This document shows positions 63,801 to 64,000 of a DNA stretch of 64,000 bases, in pieces. Source of the DNA: Christensenella sp. UBA4675 (lineage in GTDB: Bacteria > Bacillota > Clostridia > Christensenellales > Borkfalkiaceae). The stretch lies in contig DHLF01000004.1 of NCBI GenBank assembly GCA_002405165.1, positions 229,180 through 293,179 of the forward strand, read 5' to 3'. A program made the position numbers and the translations under genes. The notes beneath the pieces were generated by a model, which ran no database searches, was not told where the DNA came from, and saw only the letters and a list, made by a program, of their open reading frames with translations. Within the stretch, counting starts at the first letter, position 1, and each line of letters begins with the position of its first letter.

Positions 63801-64000
63801 GATAATTTAAGCGAAACAAACAACGTATCGGATAAAATTACTCCCGTCGGAACTACTACCGCAACATCCTATTGGTGCGCAAAAGGCGACCCGAGAGATT
63901 TACCGATTAAGATAACTAAAACGGAAAAACCAACCACCCCTACACCTACCGAACCGCCCGTTAGCTCGTCAAGCTCTTCGTCAAGCTCTTCGTCAAGCTC
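60876..64000 (+). CDS. GH25 lysozyme with tandem C-terminal modules, cut by window edge
   Basis: At least 1041 residues, open at the window end. AAGGAG lies 7 bases before the ATG. After a signal peptide (9-38) comes the GH25 domain (about 46-270) with GYDLSVHQG (D50) and FFDYEEQE (D140, E142), the catalytic DxE pair that splits the MurNAc-GlcNAc bond. Then two copies of a block of about 375 residues follow, each made of a LamG-like part (ISGTTFGLVF / ITGTTFGLVY) and a CBM9-like part (IDGNFSDWEKL / LDGNFEDWEKL, TPVGTTTATSYWC / TPVGATTATSYWC). A Ser/Thr/Pro linker begins at the edge. It is probably a surface-bound murein hydrolase. Confidence 0.88.
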   Translation, partial: MFKGKRKNIYTILLSCICVLFLALSFNVKKSENNKVNAWTQSDIKYFGYDLSVHQGNVDFNKMKNYADFVICRIGYSTTLDTKFTTYMNGAKSVGLHVGLYIYSLATSTTGAVNEANWVINTLASLGYDKGFLDFPVFFDYEEQEVISAKSKAENTAIINAFVDRMAQAGYYSAMYVGGSNFKSYFDHSTLKCSAWVAHYGYTDQVSYFNNNYSGYNTCMWQFDGDGYDTASTKRGYTVGASSTNIDHNWCFVDFPRIIKEGGYNGFSSSSINKELSDNTNWNSTKNYDRCNDNYAQRSVTLTNAKTDENPIGFVSDNSPVFNLSATFKVDGKVSGEKFGKIGIALLNGNNGMFLYANAEGTEGTSLNNITGTTFGLVYRKNGNWDWTTDKVLTGVTFDKNKAFTLKIIRNNNKIDLYVNNVLAKSIKATDFSCEATANCNAEIRSFQINATVTNYSCVPTIGDFITLDGNFEDWEKLPNYNTVLANKKSVYDKTNAQKGVDFYTVKTSNGLFVYAKAYHEKDVKNADDWWLNTNVEMFLASSDNQYWANHKEFSGFTQAYFRTQKQNGKFVTVFEGFLDKSSIPLHGANLNYGLAFKVDNGTTKDTITPVGATTATSYWCAENSDPRKVAFSITNKVKQEYSPADSLQWKDSANYRKNGNEISISTTNTTTNLDVLQFTDNNSVNQSISATFTLTGKYSEEEYAKCGLAFIDNYGDGFFFFADARGAKNGAISGTTFGLVFKDSSGGFSFNSSLSKDPISGATYDPKKPFTMKIVRKNTVAELYVNNNKVYTVSDTTKYKIQSGQVVYPSLVTFNAYFKANVTVSPVDVTNDLTIDGNFSDWEKLWNYDDISSKKITVADSLSTGKKAEFYTRLDKTGLYLYFTATHKINSVGYLSDEWWKNTNFEVFINGSDNDNQLYATALLKKGFTLCNFTTVNNNGTYTSVLEGFIDVDSLISQYGYNGKSLKLGMAFKVDNLSETNNVSDKITPVGTTTATSYWCAKGDPRDLPIKITKTEKPTTPTPTEPPVSSSSSSSSSSSS
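63963..64000 (+). repeat. 12-base tandem repeat encoding a Ser linker
   Basis: AAGCTCTTCGTC repeated at least three times up to the window edge, giving poly-Ser. Such repeats can expand or contract by slippage in whole codons. Confidence 0.75.

Noticed and set aside
1..64000. tRNA, rRNA or CRISPR array
   Set aside because: Reading both strands I saw no T-arm GTTCGAATC-type sequences, no rRNA blocks and no regularly spaced direct repeats. A covariance-model search would be the decisive test.

Overview
The window looks like low-GC chromosomal DNA of a Gram-positive, Clostridia-type bacterium. Evidence for this: runs of genes in Firmicutes-style order (plsX-rnc-smc-ftsY; mrnC-rlmB-sigH-like-dnaX-ybaB-recR; pepP-efp), AGGAG-type ribosome binding sites, TTGACA/TATAAT promoters, and sporulation-flavoured genes (SigH-like sigma factor, CwlD-type amidase, YwmB-like plus SpoIIQ-like pair). 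Very large secreted proteins with Ser-rich linkers suggest a host-associated, probably uncultured lineage. Species cannot be named from the sequence alone. I found no tRNA, rRNA or CRISPR array.

Layout. 1-5.6 kb (minus): two CobW/G3E-type GTPases, a heterodimeric ABC exporter and an SDR oxidoreductase. 5.6-9.5 kb: elongation factor P with an M24 peptidase, an ABC-F ATPase, and a small membrane protein. 9.6-15 kb (plus): an XRE-cupin regulator followed by overlapping potABCD genes for polyamine uptake, with an enlarged PotA and a membrane-tethered PotD. 15-17.3 kb: a compact RiPP-like locus made of an XRE repressor, a radical SAM/SPASM maturase with an N-terminal recognition domain, and a 37-residue Cys-bearing peptide. 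17.3-21 kb: trmB, a Ppx/GppA protein, and two half-length TSUP (TauE/SafE) permeases. 21.4-26.3 kb: a 1138-residue surface lipoprotein and a MurG-like glycosyltransferase. 26.3-43.9 kb (minus): the housekeeping core, covering SRP receptor, chromosome condensation, RNA processing, lipid synthesis, DNA repair and replication, rRNA modification, cell-wall remodelling, lipoprotein processing and NAD salvage.

43.9-58 kb is the accessory part. It holds an HNH endonuclease-OLD ATPase gene pair, a divergent glycosyltransferase, a frameshifted duplicated lipoprotein, a 43-residue orphan peptide with its own promoter and terminator, a solitary ICE-type SNF2 helicase, insertion-sequence-end-like remnants, and a 1742-residue secreted protein with a mosaic start. 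58.2-60.6 kb (minus) is an autoregulated Rrf2-NifS-IscU iron-sulfur operon. From 60.9 kb to the window edge runs a large GH25 lysozyme with two long tandem C-terminal modules.

Two patterns recur across the window. Several genes have a -10-like hexamer about 6 bases before the ATG and no Shine-Dalgarno sequence, which suggests leaderless mRNAs. Several minus-strand genes begin inside or directly after a terminator-like hairpin. The most system-like candidates for novelty are the RiPP-like locus, the HNH-OLD pair and the orphan 43-residue peptide.
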